A DNA stretch of 64,000 bases, from assembly GCF_016808335.1 (NCBI RefSeq), contig NC_053153.1, forward strand, positions 12,597,033 through 12,661,032, written 5' to 3'. This document shows, one piece after another, positions 1 through 10,721 of the stretch. The notes below the pieces were generated by a model. That model saw only the letters and a program-made list of their open reading frames with translations, searched no databases and was not told the origin of the DNA. This DNA comes from Panicum virgatum (lineage: Eukaryota > Streptophyta > Magnoliopsida > Poales > Poaceae). Both the position numbers and the translations under genes were made by a program. Positions within the stretch are counted from its first letter, which is position 1. Every line of letters starts with the position of its first letter.

Positions 1-181
1 TGGGCTTGGGGTTAGCCTTGGGCCTCGGCTTCGGCTTCGGGCTCGGCTCTTGGCTGGTCCCCTGACTGCTCGGAGGCGTCGCCGGCCTCTTGGTGGCTCC
101 CTGTGGCGGCGCTTTGGCAGATGCTGCTTCAGGCTGATCGGGGGAGGTGGACGTGGTGCCGCAGAAGCACACGTTGCCCAT
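1..181 (-). CDS. 5' end of a gene for an N-terminally acylated protein (partial)
   Basis: On the - strand an ATG at 181-179 in a very strong context (GCCGCCATGGGC) opens a frame of 60 codons that continues past the left window edge. The protein starts MGNVCFCG, followed by a low-complexity stretch rich in Pro, Ser, Lys and Ala with a run of K-P repeats. Gly2 followed by Cys5 and Cys7 is the usual signature of N-myristoylation plus palmitoylation, so a membrane-anchored protein is likely. Plant calcium-dependent protein kinases and CDPK-related kinases often begin this way, with a variable Pro/Ser-rich N-terminus before the kinase domain. No kinase sequence falls inside the window, so that identity is only a guess. 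A possible 5'-UTR intron acceptor (TTTGCAG) lies near 231. Confidence 0.5.
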   Translation of the reverse strand, partial: MGNVCFCGTTSTSPDQPEAASAKAPPQGATKRPATPPSSQGTSQEPSPKPKPRPKANPKP

Positions 182-2834
182 GGCGGCGCCTCGCTCCTGG
201 TAGAAGCTTCTAGAACCTTGTACTTACAGCTGCAAACCTGAGTCTCTCACTGTGTAGAAGTGGAAGGATTGCTGTTACGCGCTGCAGGTAGAGCGCGATC
301 CCTTCCCTTGCTCATGAAATCAGCCCAAGGCTATTCTCTCTCCAGCCAGTATGTACACCTGCGCAGCAGCGCGCCTTGGCTCTCTCTCCTCTCTACTGGA
401 GCAGTTGTGCATGGAAGCAAATATCTCACCTCTCTCACACCTTCCCTCCGCGTCTCTCTCTACATATGAAAGGGAAAAGATTTCGGTTGGTGCGGCGTCG
501 ACTGCGTAAACAGTTGCGGCGAAGGGACTCGAGAGGAAGAAGTCCAGCTATCCAAAGTACGCAGCGACGACGACAGCTCGGGACGACGAGAAAGGGGTGG
601 AGGAAGGAGGACGGAGAAGCACACTGCACACGCAGCTTCAGTTAATCGTAGAAAAATGCTAGGATCCGGATCCCGTCAGCCAAAAATACACATCGAGCTA
701 GATGGTGATCGATCGATGAGGGGGAGCGAGAAAGCTTTGCTTCGCGGTTACGTCGTTTCGATGGAGGAGATCGAGAGGCGGACGGATCATGGCCGGGTCG
801 CGAAAAAGGGCGCGAGGAGAACTGAAGGGGTTCGATTCCGGAGGCGTGGATGGAGGGAGGGACCGCGGCGGCAGCGCCCTCACGGCCAGGCCCTTTTCAA
901 GCGGAGCGCGAGCGCTGGATGGGCGACACGACAGCTTTCCAAGGCTGCCGGCAGCGGCGTCTCTCCCTTTTGCCGGCTGGGACACGCACGGGCATGATCT
1001 CATCTCCTGGGTCTGGTCTCCGGTGGTGGGCGAGGCGAGGGAAATGGGCATGTGCCTGGGGCTCCGGGCTCGGGCGACACCATCACCGCGGCTCGCGTCG
1101 ATCCAATGAGTCGGTCCGGTACAGCAACGCCAACGCGCAGCTGGCCGGCCCGGGGCCCGGGGGTATCGCGACAGCTGCCCGCTGCCGTGTGGATTCCAAC
1201 AGAAAGGGGGTAGAAAACGACCCGGCGTTACGGGCGCGACAGCGAGCGAAGGCCGGGAAGAAATTGGTCAGGTGACGAGAGATGACGGGTGATTGCGAGG
1301 TGACATCTTTGTGAACTGGCGGACGGACAGTTTCGCCGCCCTTACGCGTGTGACCACGCATAAACCGTCTCGGAAAAACGCCACGAATCAATGTGCTGCT
1401 GCTCTTTGCGCTCGCACCACATGTTTTGCAGTCGTGTCGCCCTGGTGCTGTCAAACGTAAAACGAGATCATGTTCCCTTACCACCACTAAACTAGTAACT
1501 GCTACTACCGATTCGTGTCGTCGAGGACCACAGGAGCAAGGGGGCTTATTGCTGGGTAGCTGCCTAGCTGGGCTAATAATGTCAGCTGCGAAAGCACAGT
1601 GCGAGGCAGTCGGCAGCAAGAAAGGCGGGCGCTTTCCCTGACCCTTTCCTTCCGCTTTGGGTACTCGCTTGGAAAAGAGATTAAGCGGCTTATATTAGGC
1701 TACGCGCTTACGATTCGGGGATTAAGCGGCGTGCAAAGCGTCCGCCGCGCGGTCAAGGAAAGGGCTTCGCCGCGGGCATGATTGCCTTCGCATGAGGCGA
1801 CGTGCAGCGGGTAATCATGTTGGCTTAGTCCTCAGCAGCGACCCCCGCCCATGATGCTGCGCCCTGCGATGCGAAGGCGAGCCAGACAAAGTTACCAGGT
1901 CCTCTCTCTCAAATTCTTACCCTATCCTGTACTAGCCTTTCGAGCGTCATCGAAGGCCTAGTAAAACAGGTTAGAAATCTTGTCTTGTTTGTGCTACTGC
2001 TGAGAACGTGTAACGTCAGGGAGAGCGGGGTGGGTGAGAAACGGTCAGGTGAGGTGATGGGAGCTGGGGGACCAGCTTCTGAGAAGACAAGGAACTCGGC
2101 GTTGGTGGATTCTCTAGGTCAGCTGTCTGATCGGGTCCTACCAAAACGATAGGCAGACAGGCAGGCAAGCAGAAGTAATTTACTTGCAATGACCACGCGC
2201 AAACGAACTTGAACAATTTCTTTGCTTCGCGTCACGGTCATTGAAAACATAGCCGCAGCTCAACCTTCGAGCCGTTACAGGTGATCTGTACACCAGCGTC
2301 ACAAGCTCAATGGCGTTGCAGAGGACAAACCGGGGAGGCCGGAAGAGTCCGAAGCCAACACCGATAGGAAGGCGCGGACAGATTAGATGGCGGCAACAAC
2401 GCGACAATCTCTATTCCTACCATACAAGCTTCCGTCTTGCCAATCCACCGGTTTGGTCGGGGTTCCAAGACGACAAGCTGCCGGTCAGCCAGCACGGCAG
2501 CACCTGGAAATGCTTCAAAGATCCCGGATAGGAACATTTCAACCTGATGTAACGACAAAAACTGGAGATAACATCAACATACCTCCTGTAGGCATTGGAG
2601 TAACAGAATGAAACGAAAGAAGAGCATATTGACACATGAAGACGTAACTCAGAACGAATATGACCTGAAACTACTTTCCCAGAGTATTTCCACATTACCG
2701 ACCAACCATATGCAGTCATTGGAGTAGCAAAATAACTCACAGATGGGGGCCAAAGGTAACGTAATAACAGGCTAAGTTAGTTCTATAATAACAAAATGGC
2801 TCCCCTCCCCCACTCAAGCAAAACAGTCAGCGAG
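182..2834. other. Intergenic: upstream region of the left-edge gene and 3' flank of the caprin-like gene
   Basis: No convincing coding exon was found. The open frames here are short, lack splice context and look like random GC-rich frames. The left part (about 240-1300) is GC-rich with CTCTC tracts, as expected for the 5' UTR and promoter of the - strand gene that starts at 181. The right part (about 2200-2834) lies just beyond the stop codon of the caprin-like gene and probably contains its 3' UTR; no clear poly(A) signal could be assigned. Confidence 0.5.
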
Positions 2835-5800
2835 CTAGGCGTTTGCACCCAGCTCAACCCTCCCAGGATTCCCATGGCCGCCTCCCTGCACACCTCCACC
2901 ATGGTTGTTGTAGTAAGAGCTGCCACCACTCGAGCGGCCACCGCGGCCTCTGTTGTTGTAGTTCCTCAGTTGGTAGTACCCGGAATCATAGTAGTACCCG
3001 CCGCCGCCACCACGGCCATTCTGAAATCCACCGGCGCCGCCGCCACGGCCATTCTGGTACCCACCACCTCGGCCCCCACGTCCGCCACGGCCATTAGGGT
3101 ATCCCCTTCTGCCCCCACGACCACCACCACGCTGATTCTGGTAAGACCGACGCTGGACGAACTGTTGGTCTTTTTGTTCTTGATCCTCTAGATCAGCCTC
3201 AAACCTCTCCTGCTCTGCTTCAGCTGAAGGGACTTCATCAATTGGGTTCACCAGAGCATCATCATCCTGAAATTACACAGTTAGTGCAAGAAGGAAACAT
3301 CCAAACCAGAGAGTTATTTGCCAACTCATTAGTTGCTAGAGAAGCAGTACCACATGTTGAGCATCAACTGCAGGAGCCTGATTGTCAGTGTAGATTTCAG
3401 TAGCCTGAGATTCTTCCTTCTCATCCTATGAATAAATACATGCATCAATAAAACATAAAGATGAAAGGAAGTCTAACAGGACAGGACAGGGCAAAAGAGA
3501 TTACATTTCATTTCACAAGAGAAAAGGAACAAAGTCATTTGCAGGGCGTAAGTAAATTTTTTTTAATAAAAACATAAACATGAAAAGGTAAGGAATAATT
3601 AGACAACACTATTCTCCTCAAAGAAGTCTAGACATTACAGCCTAAACATAACATAAAACACTAATCTCTCATAACCAGAAACAAATCAGGCAAAAAGATC
3701 TGATTAAACAGGACATCTGCTTCACATTCCATTACATTACCTTTTTATTGTATATATCTAAACCAAAAAGAACAATGTCTAACAAAAAAAGAATATGCTA
3801 CAAAAACCACAACAAAAATTTCTTTTAGCATAAAAAAGTAGCACAATCTCAAGCTTTCGAGCAAGACAAGACAGGTACAGAATTTTGTTTACAATTTACA
3901 GATTATAAGCGTACAGTTTTCAAAACATTAGATTAAGGTGCCAATGCTATCTAAATTACAAGATCAGAACTTGCCGAAACATAGATTTAAAGTACAACAT
4001 TTCATGATGCTCCTTCAAGTAAAACAAAAATTCTAACATTTTAAATAAGCATATTGATGACTAAATTCACACCAAACATTTAGCTACCCCATTCAATAAT
4101 TTGTCCATAATACTCTCTATACAAGGAGCCACAGGGAGTCAAATTCTATGGAAAACTAGAAAATAGCAATAATACCCTTTTAGATGGAATGCTATAATTT
4201 ACTTACTATTTTTCATTTCTTCGAAAGAAACCCTTTTGCTTCTCTCATTCATCAAATATTTTCGAAATAGCTACTCCCAAGATCCAGTCACAATATTGAG
4301 AAATTGTGGGAGCATATAACTACTAACCACAAGTATAATTTAAAGCCATCTTTCTAATCATGCCGATGGACCTAATTTGCAGCAAAGAGCGAACCATTAT
4401 TCGCACCGTTTGATTCATGGCCAGTTAGAGTCTAAGAGCATTTTTATATTCTCAAATAGACAAATACACACATTTCACTAGATAATCATCCAAGAAGAGT
4501 ACCGTGCATTTGTAGAACAAGGCTTTTACAACTCATCGCCCAGGTGACACTTAGGTTATCCAGCCATAAGGACCGAATTTCCCTAGCTCAGTTTAAGTTT
4601 CTGGTGGGTGGGCATCTACTTTTCAAACAACACAGAATAGCTGCATTTTCACTCTTAAGAAAGCTATGTTGAGTGTATAAATGAACAGGCTCAATAATGG
4701 AACAAACAACATGATCAAATGAATAAAATCAGAACTGAAAGGTATCCAGCCAGGCTTGATGATGGCTTTCTAAGATAACCTAAGGCAAATAACAAAGTCC
4801 TAGGCAGATAAGTAGTTTTGTGTGCCCATGCGAAAATCATAATCAGAAATTAAATGATTTGGGGGTGAAAAACAAGAGAAAAAAAATCACATGCTAAAAG
4901 ATGTTCTATAAAGAAGTTGCAACAACAATTGTTCTCCGAAACAGTGTTTTTAAAGCGTTAAGGCAAGCCACCACCGCCTTATTGCCAAGGCGACGCCTAG
5001 GTGGGCTAAGGCGGGCTAAGGCGACACCGTAGGCGAGGCAAGCCACTGCCGCCTTGTCGCCTAGGCGACGCCTTGAAAACATAGCTCCCAAATGTAATGG
5101 ATGAACCTGTAAATTCCATTTCATGAATAAACTAGTGAGTGCTATTCTCTATGAAATTTCCAGTTGATCATTAGAGCTGTTCATGGTCACTAACAGACAC
5201 TAAGTTTAAAATTGCATGGAATGCTGCTAACTATGAAAATGAACAATTCCAGCCTTCATTGAAGTATCCTGCATTAAATACTTCAACCTATGGCAAATGG
5301 CCAAATGGGATGCCTAAGGCAACATCAGATGCCAACACCAAATAATACAGTTTCATGTCGCAACATAAATTGTTGCATTTCCCAACATAAATTGTTGTGG
5401 CTATGGCATAATAACAAATATAATAGAAGTCCTTAATAGAGATACTCACATAAAAAAGTTGCAACTAGGTTCAAAACATCAAACAAATAAGCAATATTGA
5501 TAATCACAATTTTTCAATGTTAGGCTAGGTGCTAGGCGGTTTCTAGGCGATGACCCACCGCCTAGAGCCTAGGCGAGCCTAGGCGTTTCAAGGCGGTTTG
5601 CTAGGCGGTGCCATATACATACGTATACCTTTGTCATATACATCATATACCTCTAAAAGAAAAGAAAAACAGAGGACCACTAAACCCTGAGTTGAAAAAT
5701 AGGCCCATCAAAGCAGCCCAACAGCCACCTTATCTCCTCCCCTCCTCTCGTTACCCTTCCCGACGCCCCTTACCTCTCCTCTGGTTCCCGATGCCACCGC

Positions 5801-8224
5801 CCCTACCTCCCCTCGCCTCTGCTTCCAGCCTTCCACCCTTCCTACTTTCCTCCGCGCCTGCCCCTGCCTCTCTCCTCCTCCGCCGCCGCCCTTCCCCTTC
5901 TTTCTCCTCCTCCTCCGCCGCCCGTCCCTGCCTCCTCCTCCTCGGCCACCGCTGCCGGTGCATGCTCTGCCTCCTCCCTCGCCAGCACTGCGCGGAGGGG
6001 AGCGGCCAGCGGGAGCAGTAGCCCCGCGCGGAGGGAGATCGGCGGCACGGTGCGGAGGGAGACCGGCAGAGGTGTTTCGCCCGCCTAGGGGTCCGCCTAC
6101 CCCCTAGGCGAGGCGGTACCCCGCCGCCTAGCGCATAAGCGCGCCTAGGCGAGCGTGGAATAGCGCCTTGTGGAACATTGCAATTTTTAGCAAAAAATAA
6201 TCTTTTACAATACTTGGCTCTTGTAGCTATTCTACTGTACCCAGATGTATGATGATACAAACAAGCATCCAGGTTCAAGCTTAAATGATAAAAATTGACA
6301 GGTACCAGCAAGAAAGCTAAAGTCCTAAAAGAATTTTGACAATACAATGTAAAAGTCATTAGTTCTGTCATTGGAACTAGACCAATGTAGCACCAATATC
6401 TTAAAAGTGTAGTTGTAGCTTGAGTATCTGTTCACGATTTGCAAAAGAGAGCTACTCAATGGATCAACTCAAAAACAGATTGCAACAGTTAACAATTTCA
6501 AAAAGGGCAACCAGAAAAGTATATCAATGGGGGCCAGCTAGTGACACCCACATGTTAAGATTAGAGCAACCAGTGTTATCACCCTATTGAACTACCAGTG
6601 TTGTCATGTTAGCAAAACATTGTAAAATACATTAACACTTACACAAGATTGGACTCCAATCCATTATTGCCCTGTTGAACTAGTATTTTAATATTAGCTG
6701 ACGCCATTGAAGATATTACTTGTAGTTCACTAACAAAAAAAAAAACAGTGGCCAATTCCAAAGGCATATCACTTCCCATTAGCAACAATCAACAGCTAGT
6801 TGGCACCAAGCATATATAAAACTAAATACATTATAACAGAAGACATAGTTATTATCCCACAAAGAATTGACAGTGCAGGAAAATATATACAAGTGAGGCT
6901 AAACAAAACATCTTTTGGGTTTCTTTGTGGTGAACCAATAATAGCTAAAACTATTTTTTGTCACGCGTTGCTACTTCCAAACGCCAATGCAACATAGTGC
7001 TTTGTACAAAGTGCCCAGAAAGTATCCAAGTCTACCATACCAGTAATATTCTGACAATCTTAAAACAAGGTAGTATGAATCATCTACAGTACGTAACTAA
7101 TCTGAAGCATGGTGTTCATACCCGAAAGTTAAATCTACAAGCTTAGCCATCAGTAATAATGGCATTGTACACTAGATCAATCATTAATCTACACCAACTA
7201 AGATGATGTTAAAAGTGACAACAATCATTTCGCTCCATAAAACAAAAGTTGATGAGAGAATATAACATCCATGATTTTACCTTGTGTCCTTCAACAGCCA
7301 TGCTCTCCTCTACTGCTTCTGGAGCCTGAGGTGGCACAACCGTGCTCTCCTGGGCCTTTCCAGGTCCATAACTCCCCACTGAAGCAGCCAGATCCTCTGT
7401 TGCTCTGATCTCTGTCCGTGCTGTGTAGTAGTCCGATGACATGATCCTTTCCAGCTTTGCCCTCACCCCAGCATCTACAGATAAAGAAATTGAGATTAAA
7501 TGCATGACAATAACCTACCATCTCAACCAAATCACAGTGCAAGCCTATAAAAATACCCACAAGTGATGGTGGAGTCAGGGTGGATGGGCTCATCCGCACG
7601 GCAGAGCCATAGGCGGGCATGGTGGGCACAAGCATGGAGGGCATCGCGGTGGGAGACTCCAACCGCAGCAGCAGGGCGCGACGCGGCGAGGGATGCAAGT
7701 GTAGAAACAGCATCCAGATCGGCCTCCACGAGCAGGTCCGCCGCATCATCCGTGACGTAATCATAGGTGATGCAGCAGTTCCGCTCGTGCGTGCGAGCGA
7801 CCATTGTGGTGGCGAAGTCTTGCTGCAGCTTGACGTCGAAGAGGGAGCCGAAGTAGACGAGCGCGAGGAGGTCCTGGATGGACGAATCCGAGTCGGAGGA
7901 GGAAGCGGCGGCGGCGGCGGGAGCGGGGCGCGAGGAGAGCTCCTCGGCGACGGCGGAGGCGAGCGGGGCGCGGAGGCGCTCGAGCTCTTCGATCAGGGCG
8001 GCGACGACGGGCTTGGAGCGGAGCACCTCCTCCTGCTCGCGGTTGAGCGTCTTGCCGGCGGCGAGCGACTCCTCCATCTGCGTGATGCGGTTGTACTTCT
8101 TCCGCAGCGCGCGGAGGCGCTTCGATACCACGCTAAGCACCGGCCCATCGGTGGCCTCGGCTGCGACCGCGGCCGCCGCGGCGGTGGGAGCGGAGGAGGA
8201 AGAGGCAGTGGGGGAGGCGGCCAT
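2835..8224 (-). CDS. Caprin-like RGG-rich probable RNA-binding protein (4 exons, 454 aa)
   Basis: Exons on the - strand are 8224-7561, 7474-7281, 3425-3351 and 3266-2835, all joined by GT-AG introns with frame kept; the stop is TAG at 2837-2835. Residues 1-30 are Ala/Ser-rich. Residues about 30-145 form a helical block (VVSKRLRALRKKYNRI, then KTLNREQEEVL) that resembles the first homology region of animal caprins, cytoplasmic mRNA-binding proteins. A second helical block with AGVRAKLERIMSSDYYT crosses the exon 1-2 junction. The last exon is acidic and then becomes an RGG/Gly-rich tail (GGRGGRGGGY, YYYDSGYYQ) typical of RNA-binding or stress-granule proteins. RNA binding is inferred from the tail. 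The caprin relationship rests on remembered motif similarity. The start is the first in-frame ATG, with an AAACCCTA-type motif just upstream. Confidence 0.8.
4942..5084. mobile_element. Short hAT-type non-autonomous element (143 bp)
   Basis: The element begins CAGTGTTTTTAAAGCG and its other end read in reverse is CTATGTTTTCAAGGCG, giving imperfect terminal inverted repeats. The interior is rich in CCTAGGCG and AAGGCG units. The flanks are ctccgaaa (4934-4941) and ctcccaaa (5085-5092), an 8-bp target duplication with one mismatch, which is the hAT hallmark. It sits in intron 2 of the caprin-like gene and appears to be a small relative of the element at 5515-6180. Confidence 0.75.
5515..6180. 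mobile_element. hAT-type non-autonomous element with CTAGGCG subterminal repeats and a pyrimidine-rich core
   Basis: The ends CAATGTT and AACATTG are inverted repeats, flanked by a perfect 8-bp duplication caattttt at 5507-5514 and 6181-6188. Both ends carry many CTAGGCG/CGCCTAG units (about 5525-5610 and 6085-6165), typical of subterminal transposase-binding repeats in hAT elements. The middle (about 5720-6040) is quite different: a strongly C/T-rich tract on the + strand that looks like the 5' end of a GC-rich grass gene, possibly captured host sequence. Frames crossing it are low-complexity and no product is proposed. No transposase is encoded, so movement would depend on an autonomous partner. 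Confidence 0.85.
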
Positions 8225-9033
8225 CGCGATAGGCTAGGGTTTTGGGGGGATGGAATGGGGCTCGGGGTCGGAGCGGCGAGGGGGGAAGCGAGGAATGGAG
8301 GCGTCGGCGCGTCGGATTTATGGAGCAGGGAAGGAGACGGTAGGGCAAATCGGGTCATCGGGTGGGCTGGATGGTCGCATACGAATCATAAAGCATTCGC
8401 CTTTCTTTGCTGCGGCGGCGGCGGCGTGTGGCCTCTGGGGAGTTTGGGCTGGGGCTGTGGGCTGGCCATGGGCACGGTTTTGAAATTGGAGTTTTCGACT
8501 GCCACGTAACGTTAACGTGGTCCGGAATTTTAAAATCAGACTCATATTTATATAATTTTAAATTAAAATATATAAGAATCTAGTTGGATTACAAAGAAAG
8601 TACTAGAATCATGATTCATTACTCTTCCTAGCTGCAAATCACTACACAAAACTAATGTAACTCGGTACCATAGAAAAACTAACTCGTTCACTGATGAAAC
8701 AGAGAGTCATTACTCCTCTCTTCCACTCAAGCACGGCGCTACGGCAGTAGTCGCCACTTCTGTTTCTTTCTCGGATTTTACCATAATTGAAAGAAGCCAC
8801 TAGTTTTTACGAGTTGTACTGATAAACATTTAAGGTTAAATAAGTTATTTATCTCGAAACACCATTATTCAGTATCATTATGCAACTTACAAAGAAATTG
8901 AAATAGAGTATAACTAGCCAAACCACATGATTTTAGAGACGATGAAGTGCACCGGAACTACAAAGTGAATAGAAATAGGTTCAAAAGAGAATTGGAAAAG
9001 CCCGATATTTCACCAATATTGTAGATTTTAGGA
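8225..9033. promoter_or_regulatory. 5' UTR and probable promoter region of the caprin-like gene
   Basis: This is the sequence immediately upstream of the caprin-like start codon at 8224 on the - strand. The first 40 bases contain AAACCCTA (the telo-box type motif common in promoters and 5' UTRs of growth-related plant genes). The first 250 bases are GC-rich and the rest is AT-rich. No definite TATA box was identified. Frames on either strand here are not supported as genes. Confidence 0.4.
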
Positions 9034-9558
9034 AAAAGTCCAAATTACTACCTTGAACTATGACCAAAGTCTAAATAACCCCCTAAACTATGTTTTAGTT
9101 CATTTTACCCCCTAAACTATATCATTTGGTACAATTTACCCCTTGATGGAATTTCTCTTTTTTGTTTCTCCACACACAAGTGGAATCTTAAGTTGGTTTT
9201 TTACAAGATGATAGCGGACATCATAACGTATTTTAGAAAAATATATCATCATTTTTTTCATCATTCTTTGATAGAGTAAGATATTTACTAATAAATTCAT
9301 TCTTCAAATTCAAATTATATAAAACATATTGACGAAAAATTCATAATACATTTTATTAAAATGCATTGTGATGTCCACTACTACCATGCAAAATTTTAAA
9401 TTAAGATTCAACTTATATGTGGTGGAATAAAAAGAACAAATTTCATTAAGGGGTACGATGAACCAAATGACATAGTTTAAGGGGTAAAACAAACCAGAAC
9501 ATAGTTTAGGGGGTTATTCAGACTTTGCTTATACTTGAGGGGAGTAATTTGGACTTTT
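9034..9558. mobile_element. Long inverted-repeat (fold-back) element, about 525 bp
   Basis: The left end (AAAAGTCCAAATTACT) is the inverse of the right end (AGTAATTTGGACTTTT). The similarity continues inward for roughly 110 bases on each side, including the paired motifs ACCCCCTAAACTATG and CATAGTTTAGGGGGT and a second CCCCTAAACTAT pair. The interior is AT-rich and non-coding. I could not find a convincing target-site duplication, so the superfamily stays open; long terminal repeats of this type are common in Mutator-like non-autonomous elements. Confidence 0.6.
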
Positions 9559-9980
9559 ATTGGCTTATCCTACTCTATCGTTGCTAAATGCTACGCTTAA
9601 TTTAGTTTTTCAAAAGTTAAGAATTTCTAATATTGCTTCGATATAAGAGGTAAGTTCCATGTTTCTAGGTTTTTAGAACTAATATATATGTCCATACATT
9701 CTTTTTAAAATAATAATCTTAGTAAGAAACACATATTATGCGAAATAAAAAAATAATAACATAAAAATTTGATATCATCATTCTTTTATGAACAGAAGTA
9801 TTGCCATCTTAACATTACACTAGTGTTTGGCGCGCCCTCATGCGCGCGGATTGTTGATGTGTTTTAGAGTGCATAATCAAAATAATTTGTCAAATATATT
9901 CAATTAGCACGGTGTGGAAGTTTTAACTAATTTAAAAATGCAGAGTGTTGATCTAAATTGGAGGAAATTGATACATGAAA

Positions 9981-10120
9981 TGTGTTCGCTTGGCTTGTCA
10001 GTCAACCAGCCAGCAGTATTGTTCTCTCATACCAAATTAACACCAGCTACCAACCAGTCAGCAGTACTGTTCTCTCGTAACAAATCAGCACCAGCCATCA
10101 GACACAGCCAAGCGAACACA
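9981..10120. mobile_element. MITE with 15-bp perfect inverted ends (140 bp)
   Basis: The element begins TGTGTTCGCTTGGCT and ends with its exact complement AGCCAAGCGAACACA. The interior contains repeated CAGCCAGCAGTA/TTGTTCTCTC/AAATCAGCACCAGC units, and the whole can fold into a hairpin. Similar short elements are very common near grass genes. No clear target duplication was seen. A spurious 75-codon frame crosses it and is not a gene. Confidence 0.6.
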
Positions 10121-10716
10121 GCGAACCTGCAACATTACTGATAAAGTTGGAGTAAATATGTACATAAACATCTCAGTTTAAAGAGACAAAGATAATTTAA
10201 GTAGGAGGTAGTTCATAGTTCTGTTAGCCAGGACCTTGTGCATGTTAGTTATACATGTTAGTTAGATAGTTTTCATTAGCATGCCTAGCTAGTTGTTTTT
10301 CCTTCTCTTTAGTCTTTGGATAAGTGGTCATGAGCTCACGAGCTGCCTGTGCTGCCGTGCGTGCTGCTGCATTAGGCGGGGCGAGGCTAGCTAGCTTTGC
10401 CCAGGCCTGGCGCTAGGGAACGGGATCTCGAGTCTTCCGGTCTCTAAGCAGCATAGGCAAGCGGAAACAAGGAGCAGAAGCAAAATCAATCGCGCAGACC
10501 CAACAAAAGGACAGCAAAAGGAACGAACAAATCGCCAACGATTAGCAGATGACGAAAATGCTAGAGAAGAACAAGCAGCAAAGGGCGCACGACGGAAGCT
10601 TGCAGAGGATGACGAAAGGGATGTGGAGAAAAAAAGCAGCGGGAAAAGCAACTTACCCTCAAATCCGACAGCAGAGCGGTGCAACGCACGGACGGCACTA
10701 AAGCAGCATGCATGGC
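10121..10716. other. Left flank of the gypsy insertion; possible remnant of a - strand 5' exon
   Basis: On the - strand GGATTTGAGG|GTAAGT near 10658 is a strong splice-donor sequence, and the sequence beyond it looks like intron or 5'-UTR sequence. The gypsy element begins only about 60 bases upstream of this donor, so if a first exon existed it may have been separated from its promoter (now near 32520). No protein could be assigned. Confidence 0.3.
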
Positions 10717-10721
10717 ACGTG
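10717..10721. repeat. Target-site duplication GCACG, left copy
   Basis: The five bases before the LTR start (TGTCGGTG) are GCACG. The same five bases follow the end of the other LTR at 32515-32519. This exact match fixes both ends of the 21.8 kb gypsy element. Confidence 0.9.

Larger units (their letters stand above)
3426..7280 (-). other. Large intron 2 of the caprin-like gene
   Basis: This 3855-bp AT-rich intron separates exon 2 (7281-7474) from exon 3 (3351-3425). The donor reads AAG|GTAAAA and the acceptor TTCATAG|GAT on the - strand. It is unusually long compared with the other two introns (84 and 86 bp), and much of the added length can be tied to two hAT-type insertions (4942-5084 and 5515-6180). 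No further exon was recognised inside it. Confidence 0.75.

Noticed and set aside
7291..7764. Alternative reading frame at the end of caprin-like exon 1 (SPTAMPSMLVPTMPAYG...)
   Set aside because: It looks protein-like, but joining it to exon 2 at the available splice sites gives an immediate stop. The other frame joins cleanly to a conserved-looking helix.
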